Notes under the pieces: model-generated
What the model was told of the DNA's origin: nothing
Databases searched by the model: none
Seen by the model: only the letters and a program-made list of their open reading frames with translations
Program-made: the position numbers and the translations under genes
Assembly: GCA_030704615.1 (NCBI GenBank)
Contig: CM060733.1
Location: forward strand, 34,722,001-34,786,000
DNA: 64,000 nt
From: Takakia lepidozioides
Lineage: Eukaryota > Streptophyta > Takakiopsida > Takakiales > Takakiaceae
Direction of reading: 5' to 3'
Shown: positions 35,062 to 47,250 of the stretch, in pieces
How positions within the stretch are numbered: position 1 is the stretch's first letter
Layout: each line of letters begins with the position of its first letter

Positions 35062-37875
35062 ATGGGGAAGCGCTTGAATAGGTACAGAAGGAGATGCCTC
35101 ATGTTTGAGACAGAAGCGAGCACACGATTTTCTTTTCACCAGGTGAAAATTGCTACCGACAACTTTAGGAGGAAAATTGGAAAAGGAGGTTTTGGCCCAG
35201 TGTTCTATGGCAATCTTCCTCATGGACAAGAGGTGGCAGTCAAAAAATTGGACGTCAAGTCTCAACAAGGGATGAAAGAGTTCTTCAATGAGGTTCAACT
35301 GACAGCCCAATGTTTAATGTACACTGTATACACTTCACGTATTGCTTGTCTGCTTTTCGGAGTTTTTCGTCAATGTAATAGAATCTATGTACTACGCAAT
35401 ACTTCCCAAATTGTGCACAACTTTGTAACATATATTTTATATAGCTGAGAAAAGACACACGAAAATTACTTCTCATTGACTCGGTTAACTTACTAGTCTC
35501 TGCAAACATTCATATCCAGGACTTAATGCACAGTTTACTCTGGCCAGTTTGGATGCTTACGCTGCTATCGAGCCAATGGTTTTGAATAGCAGCTCTAGGT
35601 GATTTAAAAAATTTAACAGGATTTCCACTGCATCTGTGACCGCATTATGTATCAGGTCGACCTTCTCTCCAGAGCGCGCCACAAAAACCTCGTGTCATTA
35701 ATTGGGTACTGCCAAGAGAACAGCCAGCGAATGTTGATCTATGAGTATCTTCCGATGGGCGACCTGCGGAAACATCTCTATGGTGTGAATTCTGACTTCC
35801 TAAAGGGAATGTATAAAGTCATTTCACGCTCGGACGCTACAGTAGAGTGCAGTACGGCTATACTCAGAGATACATGTATAATATCCCTCCATCGACATGG
35901 TGGAAAGTGGTTGATATATGTAGATCTATGGCCTTACTTTACTAATCCTACTAATTATTTGAGAGGTACAAAAAAACCTGTTGATCAGGCTTATATTGTA
36001 TCACTGCAATGCACTAAGGTTGATCTTTTCTCCTAAAGGATATAATCTAGTTTGTATCTGTAGACCTTCTCAATCTTATAACCACTGGCCGGTCATGGAT
36101 TCACTGTACCTCTAATGTAGTACATTGACTAGAGCGTTTAGTATGACCCAGGGCTTACATATTTTCTTGACAACTTCACCCAGTACCCCATGTGTATATA
36201 GACACACATGCAGTACACAAGGGTTCATTTTTAAGACAACCTCCCCACCAATTCTGTGGGTATAATCCACACTCACCTCAAGCACGATGTTAGATTTTTG
36301 GTTATATGGTATGATTCCCATGCTATATAGATTTAGAAACCTGGATCAAACAGGACCCCGAAAGATTTTTAAGACTTAAAAAACCCTCTTTGTTGTCAAA
36401 TAGGCACAGGTCCAGAAATGCCAATCGCAAGTGATCAGCCTACACTTGACTGGAAAACGCGCCTAAATATTGCATTCAATGCAGCACAAGGTAACAATTT
36501 TCGCTTTCATTCTAGACTTCTAACTTTTTTTCCTGAATGTTGTTTAAATTTCAGATTTCATGGGGCTATACTTAGATTACACTTTTGTCATTCTATGACA
36601 CTCATGTCATAGAATACATACTATATAGACTCATAGAAATGGCTCTGATGTAGTCTAATTGGGCGCACAGGGTTAGAGTATCTGCACACAGGTTGCAGTC
36701 CGAACATCATTCACCGTGATGTGAAGAGCAACAACATTTTGCTTACGAACAAGATGGTAGCTAAAGTTGCTGATTTCGGACTCTCCAAGTTGGCAGAGGA
36801 GGGGGTCAGTCACGTATCCACCTTCGTTAAGGGCACTCTCGGTTACCTCGATCCTGAGTACGTGCATTCCTCGTACATTCCTAACCAACTTATAATACTG
36901 TCTAATATATGTCTACTTCAATTTTCCTCAAATGAGCGTCAAATGGGGTTTTGGACGGTTCTACTGCAGCTTTTTTATCGTGCTATAGACATCTACAGGT
37001 CGCCTAGGTCAATGGCTGGTAGACAATTAGTAGCTAACTGCTCTCATAAAGCAATATGCAATCCCTTGCATGACATTAAAACTGTAACAGGTATTTCTCA
37101 ACTTTAAAGTTGACAGGAAAGAGTGACGTTTACAGCTTTGGCGTTGTGTTGTTGGAGATTATCTCCGGCCGACCACCTATTAACTACCGGGCTGTCGACT
37201 CTAAAGTAATCCTAGTCGATTGGGTAAGTTAATGCAGTTAATGTAACCTGCCTTTGTTGAGATTCAGCCACTTCATTTGAAGTGTTAAAATGCCCAGCTG
37301 TACCAGAATATATGTTTCAATATATTCATGATTTCATCATTCCATGATTGCGACTCTATTGTCTACTTGCCTTTCCGGTTATCCATCGATTCCTAGTCAG
37401 ATTGAGTTCAGTGGTTTGTGACATCTTGGACTTAGTGGGCCTAGAGGAGACTGAAACGATCTCGCGACAATGATCACCCTTACTTCTCTAGTTTCGGTGT
37501 TCGCATACTTTGGTAAGCACTTGTTACTCCTTTCGCTCAAACATAAATTCTTGCAAGCAGAATGTATCCTGGTGGCCATCTAGTAGTTTATGACAGCGTG
37601 TTTTTGATGTGGAACCCATAGGCCTCTGCAGGCCAACAATGAGAGAAGTGGTACACGGTCTAGGGGATGCAATGGCGTTGGAATATCTTGGGGATCCATC
37701 TCCAGAAATGTCCGCCACCTCGTCAAGCTTGTCTGACCCCCATCCAACAGCTGTTGGGAACGGAGAACTTAGCAGCTTGCAATCCAGTGCAGAATTTTCA
37801 GAGAGTTCAGTGGAGATTACTTCATATGCCCCCGATGATATTCATGAAATCCTTTCGAATCCCAGTGCAAGGTAG
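35062..37875 (+). pseudogene. Receptor-like kinase domain, copy B, with exon deletion
   Basis: Kinase exons follow the transmembrane exon on the same strand. 35062-35292 has the P-loop (IGKGGFGPVFYG) and catalytic Lys (VAVKKLDVKS). 35656-35782 has the alpha-C/hinge (RHKNLVSLIGYC, LIYEYLPMGDL). 36410-36490, 36671-36861 ([24 protein letters not shown]) and 37117-37223 (KSDVYSFGVVLLEI) follow. The final exon has lost its 5' part and splice acceptor: 133 bp present in copy A (about 1752-1884, encoding the EIVDPKLG region) are missing, with tgga microhomology at the junction near 37611. The tail (RPTMREVV onward) remains open to 37875. Loss of subdomain X/XI and of the acceptor implies a non-functional kinase. 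Confidence 0.85.
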
Positions 37876-39387
37876 CTGGTGATAATACTCCTCTTTCTCC
37901 ATTCTCAGGAATAGGAGTACTCCCAAAGTCAGGAATGGGCTTCTGTAAATTAATGGGTTTGTGACTTTGTGAAGGAGAGGATCTTCGAGGGAGCTTCCAA
38001 GATATTCTCAACCTTTGCTCACTTCACGGCACACTGGGCAATCTCACAATCGTTCCTCCAGTTTGATATCACCTACACTACACTACCGCAGGGAAGGGAG
38101 GGTGGGAATCGCGTGGTCGCCCACAGTGTTAAGTCCACTGTAAGGCGCGACGGTGCACTCCCAAATAAGGATTTTGTTACGTGTCCTTCTCGGGTCTGAG
38201 CTACAAGACTCACCTACCAGGTCGAGATCGGAGGTCGAGATCGCTGGAAATTGCTGGATGGTGGAACGGACAATCATGGTCCATTGATGATCTCTCCTGT
38301 GCAGTTTTTATGGTCCGAAGTCTCAACTTTGTTTGGAGACCTGTTCTATATTATGCTCGGATGCAGTTCCGCAACAAGCTGGTGCACAAATCAGTAAGGC
38401 AGCACTTCAGACTGTACAGGTCCCACACCCAGATTTGATCAAGCCCATGATTGAAGGCCACGCCTAGATACCGATTTCTTCTGCATCCTCTTATGTAAAG
38501 CCTCTGAATCTGGCCGAGTAGTCCCTCGATCTATGAAGTACTTTCCAGAACTGTTAGTAGCCCTAAAGATCAGGTTATGCTCTTGTCCCTTGCTGTTCAA
38601 GAGCATATGTGTAGACCCACTACTGACTAGATCGTTATCCAAAGACGGTTAAGTGCTATTGGCTGCTTAGAATGCGAACATAACAATGATCTATAACATC
38701 GCTTGGGAAATTTAGTTGAGAAACTTGACAGTTTGCGCCTGTTCTAATTATAGATCTCTCTAAGAAATCTTGGAGCTGTCCTGAGAAAGAATGTGTCCCA
38801 AAGTGAGTCAAGAAAACGTGGCCCTCCAGTTGAACACCTTGCAGCAGCAGAGCAGCGGCGGCGGCTGAAGCCGTGGTTAAGGGTGCAGGACCTTCGGGAA
38901 CCTACTCCTGTGTAGGACGTCCGTTCATGGTGACCAAGGGGCTGGAGAGGGGGACCGAGATGGAAACACGGAAGAATCTGGAAAGATGGTGGTGGCATGG
39001 GATGAAGGCTACCTTTCAAAATCTCGTTCACGCAGGTCGAATTTTCAGCCAAGAGGCGCAACGTCATGGAAATGGCGGAGGCAGTGGTCTCGTGGCCAGC
39101 AAACATGAGGACGATGAGGTTGTCTAGGATGGCAGCCTCGGTGAGGAACTGTCCATTCTCGTCCGGCGTCGTCAGGAGCACTGGCAGAAGGTCTTGATGT
39201 GCGCGCTATGCAAGTTTGTCTTCGAGTTCCTGCCACGGTACAGATCATCCATGGTCATAACAATACTTTCAAGAACAGTCCCTGATCTCTTGAAAGAAAG
39301 GAGACAGCAACTAAGATAACTAAATTCACCCCTGACTGCAAGTACATCTCATAAATATCGGTCATTTGAGTTGCAATATGTAGCAAG
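36286..39387 (+). repeat. Segmental duplication, copy B
   Basis: This is the partner of 424-3644. It sits in continuous receptor-kinase context on its left and continuous P450 context on its right, so it is likely the parental locus. It carries the private 133-bp deletion. Confidence 0.93.
38500..38922 (+). repeat. RLK pre-transmembrane segment, copy 2 of 3
   Basis: This is nearly identical to 2753-3176 and is displaced downstream of the kinase stop. It joins P450 sequence at about 38923. Confidence 0.85.
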
Positions 39388-39790
39388 CGGGAGATTATAT
39401 GGTGGATTCCACTTTGGGGTTGTCTTGTTACCTGGCGCCGAGGCCACTGAGGAGCATCTTACTAGCGCGTTTAGCTTTCCAGAAACGAGTGCCCGAGATA
39501 TCAAAGGGAAAGTCCATAAGGCCATCCACCATAATAGTGAATGCATCCAAAAGATTGTTGAGTTCAGAGCCCTCCTTTAAGCTCAAGAAGAGATCGCATG
39601 CCGAAACAAATGCAAATTGTCTGATGCACTCAGATCCTGTCACTTGGTCTTTATTCTCCCAATGCTTGGATATGTGGGCAGCTGCAAATACCTCCATTCT
39701 TGGCACAAAGCTCTGGATCGATTCAGGATTGAGGAAGGTCATTAGATGCGGCGGAGCGTCTGTGGCAATCTCCCCACAGTAGAGATTAGT
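39013..39790 (-). pseudogene. Cytochrome P450 (CYP85-clan-like) partial gene, copy B
   Basis: Read on the minus strand. The exon from about 39790 to 39432 reads PPHLMTFLNPESIQSFVPRM, then HISKHWENKDQ, FDISGTRFWKAKRASKMLL and a GT donor. The second exon (about 39208-39013) has LLTTPDENGQFLTEAAILDN and the I-helix FAGHETTASAISMTLRLL, ending at AAAG/GTAGCC. The family consists of ER-anchored heme monooxygenases; the pattern suggests CYP716-like triterpene/sterol oxidation. The membrane anchor, ExxR and the heme-binding Cys exon are absent, and the 3' side runs into receptor-kinase-derived sequence. It is therefore a gene fragment. Confidence 0.8.
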
Positions 39791-41566
39791 TCAAAGCAGC
39801 AGCATTGCGATCACCTATGAGAACTTTTAGGAAATGTTATTGTGGGTCATATTGTCTCGCAATATTGGCAAGGTCGAGCACAGCCTGTTCCAGCATGCCA
39901 GTCTAACTTGTCTAAGTAGAGCAGTGATCATCATACCACACGCAGCCATGTGGTGTGTACACAGACATGTTGCAAATTCGAGACTAACTGAACAGAAGGA
40001 TGGTCTGTGCAGGGGTGATGATTAACCGAAACTTATGGCTCCTGCCTTTGGCAGCTTGAGTAGGTCCAGTTGGGCACACGTGTCCCATCAGCATTGAGAT
40101 GAATAGAGATATTATGTGGTTTTTAAATTTTTTAAATTTTATTAAGTAAATTGTTTTCTATCATCTTCTTGAATATTATTGGTTTGCACTAGACAAATAC
40201 ACTCAAGAAGATGATAGAAAAAACTGAGGGTATTTGTCAAAACCAAAATGATCAGTGGAAGTGCCCTGAGAGCGATGGCGGAGCGGGGCCCGAACGGTCG
40301 CTTCGTCTCTCTCGCTGCCGTAGTCCTACACTCCTGGGTTGCTTCTAGGACATGGATCCTTCTCCCCTTTCCAGCTTATTCTTCTCATTAGCTTCATATC
40401 AATAGGAAGTCTGGGGTACAGAGAAAGCTAAATGTCACGTCTTTGAAAGGTTATAGCCAGACAAGTTTGAATCCAGAGTTCTAATTTTTGAACCTTGCTA
40501 AGTTCTTAATTTCACAAAATGTTGGTCATCCATAATGAGAGAAAAATGGAACATATTCAGGGTGGCTCTTTCAATTGCATTGGAAATGAAGTATGATTTT
40601 CCACAGAAAAGGGCGTGTCTTGTCCTGTTTTAACGGAAAAGACAATATGCTATCAAGAAATTAGACATGGGTGTTGGATCACCCGTAAGAACTAATCTAC
40701 TGGGTACGATCGAGATCACCTTTCCAAAGACCAATACTCCTCTCACTCAATGTCTGGCTTTCCTCAGGTCGCTGGTTCTTTCATATTACTCCAAATTTGT
40801 ACTCTCCAGTACAACGATTTTAATGGATCTTGATTGTCTGTGATCTGTTCCTCACTTTGCATATCTGGTAATGCTACTACCTTCTCAGCCTTCAAATATC
40901 TCAATGCAAAGCAGGGAGAAGGAATTGAGTTGAGTACCGCTTAGCTGACAAAATCAACTGGCAGGGAGATACACTGTTTGATCTAGCCATTCTCCCCAAA
41001 AAATTGGACAATGAGAAGAACATCGGTGAGATAACTTTTCTATATTGAGAGCAACGGACAAATCCCCGAGAATATAGGAGAGTATGGTTTCGTCCACAAC
41101 AGTGATAGCCACAGCGAAGTCTTCTGGGACTTTGGTGGCCAATTCCTATTATCTTGGAGGAGACGGAGACGGCAAAAATGGCACGGGCAGCTGCCGCCCT
41201 AAACTATGACGGAGATCCTTAGTGTAGATAGCAGTAGTTAGAGCTAAAATATCTGGAGCAGGGCAGTGCAGCCGAAACTTTCTGGCTAGCACTAGCATAC
41301 CAGTGGGCGGGGCCTTTAGTAGAAGTAGCACTAGCCACAGAAGACTTTGACCAAAGCCAGCGTAACTGATCTTTTCGCTACTTTTCGTTTCGAAGGTCTC
41401 GTGTCTTACGTGAGCATGCAGTAGGTGGGTGTGTATTCATGGCTTCCTTCAGCCTTGGTGTGAGTTATGTCATGGTGTTATGGATTCAATGTTTTCTTCG
41501 TCTGCTAGTGATCTCGGGGTCTTTTGACCTTGGCACGGGAAGTGGGCTTGTAAAGGAAGTCGAGAT
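39791..41566. other. No gene recognised; contains a strong hairpin
   Basis: Apart from the inverted repeats at 40154-40238, I see only short minus-strand frames (40954-41331) of unknown nature. Confidence 0.4.
40154..40238. repeat. 19-bp perfect inverted repeat plus an interleaved 9-bp pair
   Basis: ttttctatcatcttcttga (40154-40172) pairs perfectly with tcaagaagatgatagaaaa (40203-40221). gacaaatac (40192-40200, in the loop) also complements gtatttgtc (40230-40238), a pseudoknot-like arrangement. Confidence 0.9.
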
Positions 41567-43760
41567 ATGAAGATGGAGGCGGGGACAAGGTTTCAACTCC
41601 GCAGAAGCATGCGGGTTCCGCTGTCCCTGATCACAGTGGGAGTGGGATTGATGATTGCATTGCTAGGCCTTGGCGTGTCACGGACATGGGCCCAACAAGC
41701 TGGTTTGTTCTTCATCCCGCTTTCCTAAAACTGAGCTAGACTCCAGAAAGTTCCGTTTCCTGCTAGAAATGTAATACAGCACTCAAGTGTCATGAATTAG
41801 TGAGAATTGGACTATGAACTGTAATTGCTGATATTGAGCCTCAGAGGCAAACAGATTTGGCGGATTATTGGGCTTTTTGGTCCGTGGAAGCAATTCAAGC
41901 AGTTCATCTGGTATGATCACTGCATGATGTGACCACTGATCAGGCCCTCGTGGAAATAAAAAGGAGTAGTAAAATGGGCGTGCGATTGTGGGCTGAATTT
42001 CAGAGTTTATCAGCATCGACTGTGGAGCCAGTCAAGCATATGTTGATCCTGTGACTAACATCTCCTGGGTCCCTGATGATGGCTACATTGCAACCGGGAA
42101 AAGTTGGAAAAACGTTATGGGCAGTAATGACACCACTCTTCAGACTCTTCGATACTTCCCCGAGTCGCGGGGGAAGGACTGCTATATTTTGCAGCCTGTA
42201 CAGGCAGACAACACTTATTTGATTCGTGCAACATTCTCATATGGTTCATACGACGGCCTCCCACCTCCCACCTTTTACCTTGACATAGAGGCGAGCAGGA
42301 GGAGCACATTGACCTTCAACAAGAGCGGTGACTGGGTGGAACTCGAAACAATTATTCTTGCCACAAACAACAGCATTTTCGTCTGTCTTTCCCGCATATC
42401 ACCGTCAGAGACCCCTTTCATTTCTTCCCTGGAGTTGCGCCCTATATTTGCAATGAACAGTAGCTACTTGTTCGAAGGTACATCTCCCGGATCAGTCTAC
42501 TTGTATGGCCACGGTAGAGTGGACCTCGGAGCTGATGCAAACACAGTTGTAAGGTCAGTATTTTCTTAACCTCATGAAACAAGGTAGAAGGTAGGGCATC
42601 CTCATTTTCCTCTGGTTAGAATTGCAAATGAATATCCGCAACTTGTAGGCCTAGTAGAGAGACTGTCGCGAGGGGTCTCCAAGGCTATAATGGGGCTAGA
42701 ATGCGGTCCATGGATAGGACTTCAGGAAAATTAGGTAGCGTGCACCACTTCTGCAGGATCAGTGTACCTAGGAAAGGCACAACTTCGCACATATTTCTAG
42801 GTTTGGATTCATATAAGATGTCCAAGGCACAAATGGCTCAACCACAGTTTTTGAAATTCAGTCCCGAGTCTCTTGGATCATGGACCTTATGCCTCGTTTG
42901 TACTGCATGTCACCAGGTACCCTGACGACCTTTACGATCGCAAGTGGCGTGGTTCGGGGCGCACAGGGTCCAATTATGAATTTCTCAGCACATCCCATGT
43001 AGTGAATGTAGCTGATCTTCTTCAAAATCCACCCACGACCGTCATGCAAACTGCCATAACCTGTTCTCGGGACAAAAGTTTCAATTTTCAGCTTTCCGGA
43101 TTCAAATTATCAAGCAAACTCTTTCTACAATATCCTTTTCTACTTTGCTGAGATACAACAGTTGTCAAGCAACGAGTCACGTTACTTTGACTTCTGTAGT
43201 CACATACTGGCGAATGACGCATTATACGGTACTTGTGTCAATGCATACACTGTTTCTGATAGTGTCGAAGCTATTCACAACTCTCATATCATCATCTCAC
43301 CCAACAAGCCCATGAATGACCAGTCGTATCTCAGCTTCGTTCCAGATTCTAACTCGACTCTGGGTCCCATTCTGAATGCCGCCGAAATTTATGAGATTTC
43401 TCAATCTGTTTCTCCGAGGACATACTATGCAGATGGTAAGTGATCGTCGAAAGTTCTGTGCAGCGGTTTAATTCGGCTGGAAACCCAAGCAAACGGTGAT
43501 TCAAATGAAAATGAAGATGTGATAAGGATTGAGGAAGCTTGATTATCTTTAGCGGGTGTTCCTTGTACATCTTTTGGGGATTAACATTTTCATGGCTCCT
43601 ACTCATCGGAACATGCGTGTGGAATGGATCTTGCAGAAAACGTGATTGACATTGTCAAGATAGCCTTCAATCTGACCGATTGGACTGGGGATCCTTGCTC
43701 GCCAACTCCGTATGATTGGATAGCTTGTACTTCTGACACGCCTCCCAAAGTCTATACTCT
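41567..43760 (+). pseudogene. Malectin-like receptor-kinase ectodomain, orphan
   Basis: Four exons with consensus splice sites are visible. 41567-41702 encodes a signal peptide (start MKMEAGTRFQLRRSM, hydrophobic core LITVGVGLMIALLGLGV). 42004-42553 has ISIDCGASQAYVDPVTNISW, YIATGKS and TFYLDIEA. 42917-43435 has YPDDLYDRKW, YFAEIQQLSSNESRYFD and YLSFVPDSNSTLGPILNAAE. 43633-43760 has NLTDWTGDPCSPTPYDWIAC. The last is the malectin-to-LRR junction (WxGDPC). This extracellular module would bind a carbohydrate or peptide ligand. A one-base frame break lies near 43105-43120. No LRR, transmembrane or kinase exons follow before 44.6 kb, so it is truncated or separated from its kinase. Confidence 0.8.
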
Positions 43761-44681
43761 GTAAGCAGCCTAGTTGTTTTTTCTGCTGTTGATTGTTGAT
43801 CGTTGAGCGTCCCCGTCGTCTGTAGATAAGAGGCCCTCACACGCTCTCACTTTTTCTAGGGCCATAGCCAGCTGGCTGAAGACCTTCCTGTTCTCATCTG
43901 AACAGTTTTTTCAGTTTTACATCACTTGTCCCATTGCATCTGCATGAACTTGCAGGTCAGCTTCTCTTGTCTACTCTTTCCTGGTGGGATCCGGTATGAA
44001 ATTATAGACAAAGAATTCTAACTAGTAAAGGATTGTCTGGATTTACATATACTCTACTAATGTGCAGGTTAGATTCTTTCCTATCTGCAATAAGTAAGTA
44101 GCACTTGAAAATCAGGTGTCTTGTACGTATGGTTACATTCCTCGTTATTAGGCAAGAGAATCTGCAATTGAAGGAGTGCAACCCATTACCTAGACGTCGA
44201 TACACGCAGCGTATATCTCTAGCATTTTTTGTCACGCTGAGGAGGGTTGAAAGGCCCCTCTCCTTTGCTTTTTCAGTTTCAAAAACATGACACACGTGTA
44301 CAAACTGTTCAGAATCTAATTTAAGTCTCGAAGCATTTGCTGATACAAAGGGGTCCGGTTGCGAAGTGGTAGCAGAGTGGTACTGACTACGACTGCAGCA
44401 GATTGGAAATGAGAAAGCGACCGATTAATGTTGCAACTACACACTTTACAGATGGCCTTGTTACTCCCCATTTGAAAGAGGTTTCCTCATCCGATTTCTG
44501 ATCCTGACCCGTTTCCAATCACACAGCTCAATCGAAGGAACGTGAACAAGGAAATATCGTTCCACGTGAGCTTACTACAACACGAAAACAATCCAAGTGG
44601 CTGCTCGAATCAACCTCCCCATAGAGAACACCAAAGCATATGGAAGAGCTAGTTGGTTGTTAATTACAAATGTGCAAGAGT
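43761..44681. other. No gene recognised
   Basis: LRR exons expected after the malectin domain are not visible. The right part may be the 3' flank of psaF. Confidence 0.45.
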
Positions 44682-45848
44682 TCATCTGGGAGAGACGGTG
44701 ATGCTGGAGGCGGACTCGATCAGCTTGCCATTCCTCAACTCGCTCACTGCAGCCAGAGGCCATGTGAATCCCTTCCACAAAAGACTGGTTGCAAGGGGGA
44801 CGTCGATGATGATCTCCTTCTCGGTAGGCTTCTTGGCGCTCCTGACCGCGATTAAATAGCTCCTGCCAACCCATCCAATCCATCCGGCGATGTACAAGAA
44901 TACGATTCCTGGGTAGACAAACTCTCCCAAATGGGCCTGGTCGCCATCAACGATCAAATGAGGAAGACCATCAGTTCCACACAGCAATCCCTCGCTGCCG
45001 TAATAGGCAAACCGTCTCTTGGTCTTCTCAATAGTGGCATTAATAGCCAGTGCCGGTGCGCTGTCAGGTGCGTAGAGTTTTAACCTGCCCTCGAGCTTCT
45101 TGATCTCCTGCTTCTCCCGCTTGGCGAAGCCCTTGCTCTCCTTGCAAGGAGTGAGGCCAGCGATATCAGCCAAGGCGTCCTGGGGGGTAGCAAAAGGGGC
45201 AGTGCTCACAATCGCAGCCAGGGCCAGAGCTGCGGCCATCTTCCCAGCTGTTTCTGCCACGGACTCCTCGCTCTTCGCGCGAGCAGAGAGAAGCAGACCC
45301 CAGAAAGTCAGCTAATAAGATACTCCAAAACCGGTTACATTGCGACATTCACGACATATCCACATTAATGAATCTACGAAGACACAGCGAGAAAAACCTT
45401 CACATTGACACGCTAGCTCAACGCAAATAGCAGATGCGATATATTTCAATACTGGATACTATCAGCCCACCTCCAAAACGAATGTGCCAACAATCTACAA
45501 AGGACAACTACAAGAAAAACAATTATACAATCACTATGACCCCTACTCCGTCTTGCAATTCGAGGATAAACAAGAGTGCACCTTGAACCCAAATCCAATC
45601 CACTAACTAAATTTCGTAGTACTTCCCAAGAAGCATATGTTTCACGAATGCCCTCATCCTCAATCTACGTAGAGTCTGACCTTCACATGCTTGTCAGAAG
45701 TTGCTCGCACAATTAAACAAGGACCCCGGGAGGAGACGGAGGGGGCAGACGACACACGCAATGCGCGCCCACCGAGCAACCTCGGCTGCCGACCAGCATC
45801 CACTCTTGCAGCGGGGGTCACCAACGCCCTCGCAGCTACGCTCGCCAT
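44682..45848 (-). CDS. psaF: Photosystem I subunit III (PsaF) precursor, two exons
   Basis: Exon 1 (45848-45681) encodes an Arg/Ala/Ser-rich chloroplast transit peptide ([20 protein letters not shown]). It joins by GT/AG (donor gtcagactct, acceptor cgag) to exon 2 (45266-44682), giving about 250 residues. Exon 2 starts with a thylakoid-transfer segment ([20 protein letters not shown]) and then the mature protein: [20 protein letters not shown], the Lys-rich lumenal helix that docks plastocyanin, [20 protein letters not shown], and the membrane part [20 protein letters not shown]. It ends [19 protein letters not shown] and a short tail. PsaF is an integral photosystem I core subunit that docks lumenal electron donors. 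The frame is intact. Its upstream region is shared, divergently, with LIP2. Confidence 0.95.
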
Positions 45849-46207
45849 CTCTGCCTTCTTCTTCCTTCATCTGCTCTCCCCCTCCCTCCCTCTTCTTGTG
45901 AGAAGCTACACACGTGTGGAGTAGGGCCGGGGTCGGGCCAATGAGAAGCGAGCCTTATCCCCGCCTCACCCAAAATCCCTACTGCGCTTCCACACCGTGC
46001 GATGGGCTTGCACTTTCACACATACGAAGTCATTCATCCATCATATCCGAGAATCATCCGAAAAAATGGCGGTACGAATTTTGAGGAAAAAAAAATTAAT
46101 ATATATATATAATATTCGACTTTCAGAGAATTTTTGTCTAAATTTTCTGAAAAAATGAGGATGAAAGTGATGAAGTGGACTTCGTCACGTCCACTTCATC
46201 ACCACGT

Positions 46208-46225
46208 CCACGTGACGTCACGTCC
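46208..46225. promoter_or_regulatory. G-box plus TGACGTCA palindrome, site 1
   Basis: ccacgtgacgtcacgtcc joins a G-box (CACGTG) to a TGACGTCA (C-box/CRE-like) palindrome. Such ACGT cores bind plant bZIP factors (HY5/TGA type), fitting a light-regulated photosystem gene. Binding is inferred. Confidence 0.55.
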
Positions 46226-46311
46226 ACTTAATCACTGTTGGCACTTCATCACTTCGTCATGTCCACTTCATCACTGTGTTTGCCACGTTACGTCACTGTG
46301 TTTTGCCACGT

Positions 46312-46329
46312 CCACGTGACGTCACGTCC
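46312..46329. promoter_or_regulatory. G-box plus TGACGTCA palindrome, site 2
   Basis: This is an identical 18-base word 104 bp from site 1, again within a repeated cgtccacttcatcacc context. The pair may be a duplicated enhancer or simply part of a local repeat. Confidence 0.55.
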
Positions 46330-46700
46330 ACTTCATCACCGGAAACCACTGTGTACTGGAAACCACGTACACGTGCAAAGCTGGGTTCTTTCAGCTGCAG
46401 TGCTGCAAAGAAAATCACCCAACAAAACTTCAAACAAAAACCTGCCTTCATGAGTCATTAGTGAGCAGCTGAAAGAAGGAATCACCCAGTGTTTTTTTTC
46501 TTTTTGTTTTCTTCTCCAGTGTAATTTGATGGTGTAAAATCAACCGGCAGCATATGAATGATGCCATATATATCTTCAAAAAATTTACTAGTAATTACTA
46601 GCGATTGAGAGTACAAATGGAAGTGATGGAAGAGAAGAGAAGTAGGTTGGGATGATTGAGAAGTTTGAATACCATACTAGCCTATGCTATTCGTCTGGAC

Positions 46701-46744
46701 CCTGCCGGACTAATTAATTTTTCTTAAAGAAAGGGTCCGGCAGG
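46701..46744. repeat. 10-bp hairpin followed by a T-run
   Basis: cctgccggac (46701-46710) pairs with gtccggcagg (46735-46744), followed by cttttttt. A related ccggcag word recurs at about 46909. It may be a transposon end. Confidence 0.6.
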
Positions 46745-47250
46745 CTTTTTTTAAATTTCTGCAGTTCCGAAATTTTCATGATAAATAATAAAAAAGCACT
46801 TATATTACATTTGTGTGCGACTAGTGCAGCGGTATTGCAAGTGAAATTGGCAGGGCGGGGTCGAATTTTTGACATTAGATCCTGGGAGGGCTTCATTTTA
46901 AAATTTTCCGGCAGTCTGTTTTTGCATTTAATTTCATTGGACAGCGTAGGCAGGTACTGTAGTTTAGCTTAGCTCGCTTCCCTTTCCTCCCTTCTTTGTT
47001 CTTTCCCAGGTTCTGGGGTTTTTCTATCATATGTTCAAATACCTCATGTTTCATGTTTCCTGTAAATAAAGCTGTACAGGTTTTCATCAACAGAACTGAA
47101 TGTTCTCTCCAAAGGTGTGGTGGATGGGGTGTAGTGGAGGAGACAGTATATCGGTTTTTGTGTGTGAGGGTGAGAAGGAGAGTGCGGGTGTGAAGAATGG
47201 TGTGCTGGAGGTATGGGATGTAGGACGTGAGGCGGAGAAGAGAGAAAGCG

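Larger units (their letters stand above)
45849..47226. promoter_or_regulatory. Intergenic region between divergent psaF and LIP2
   Basis: It contains (TA)n near 46099-46111, a cluster of cgtccacttcatcac repeats at 46165-46345 with ACGT motifs (listed separately) and a hairpin at 46701-46744. No coding region is recognised. Promoter elements for both genes probably lie here. Confidence 0.5.

Noticed and set aside
35062-37875. Intact receptor kinase
   Set aside because: The last exon lacks its 5' part and splice acceptor.
44653-44859. Plus-strand ORFs over psaF
   Set aside because: Frames opposite a confident PsaF coding exon.
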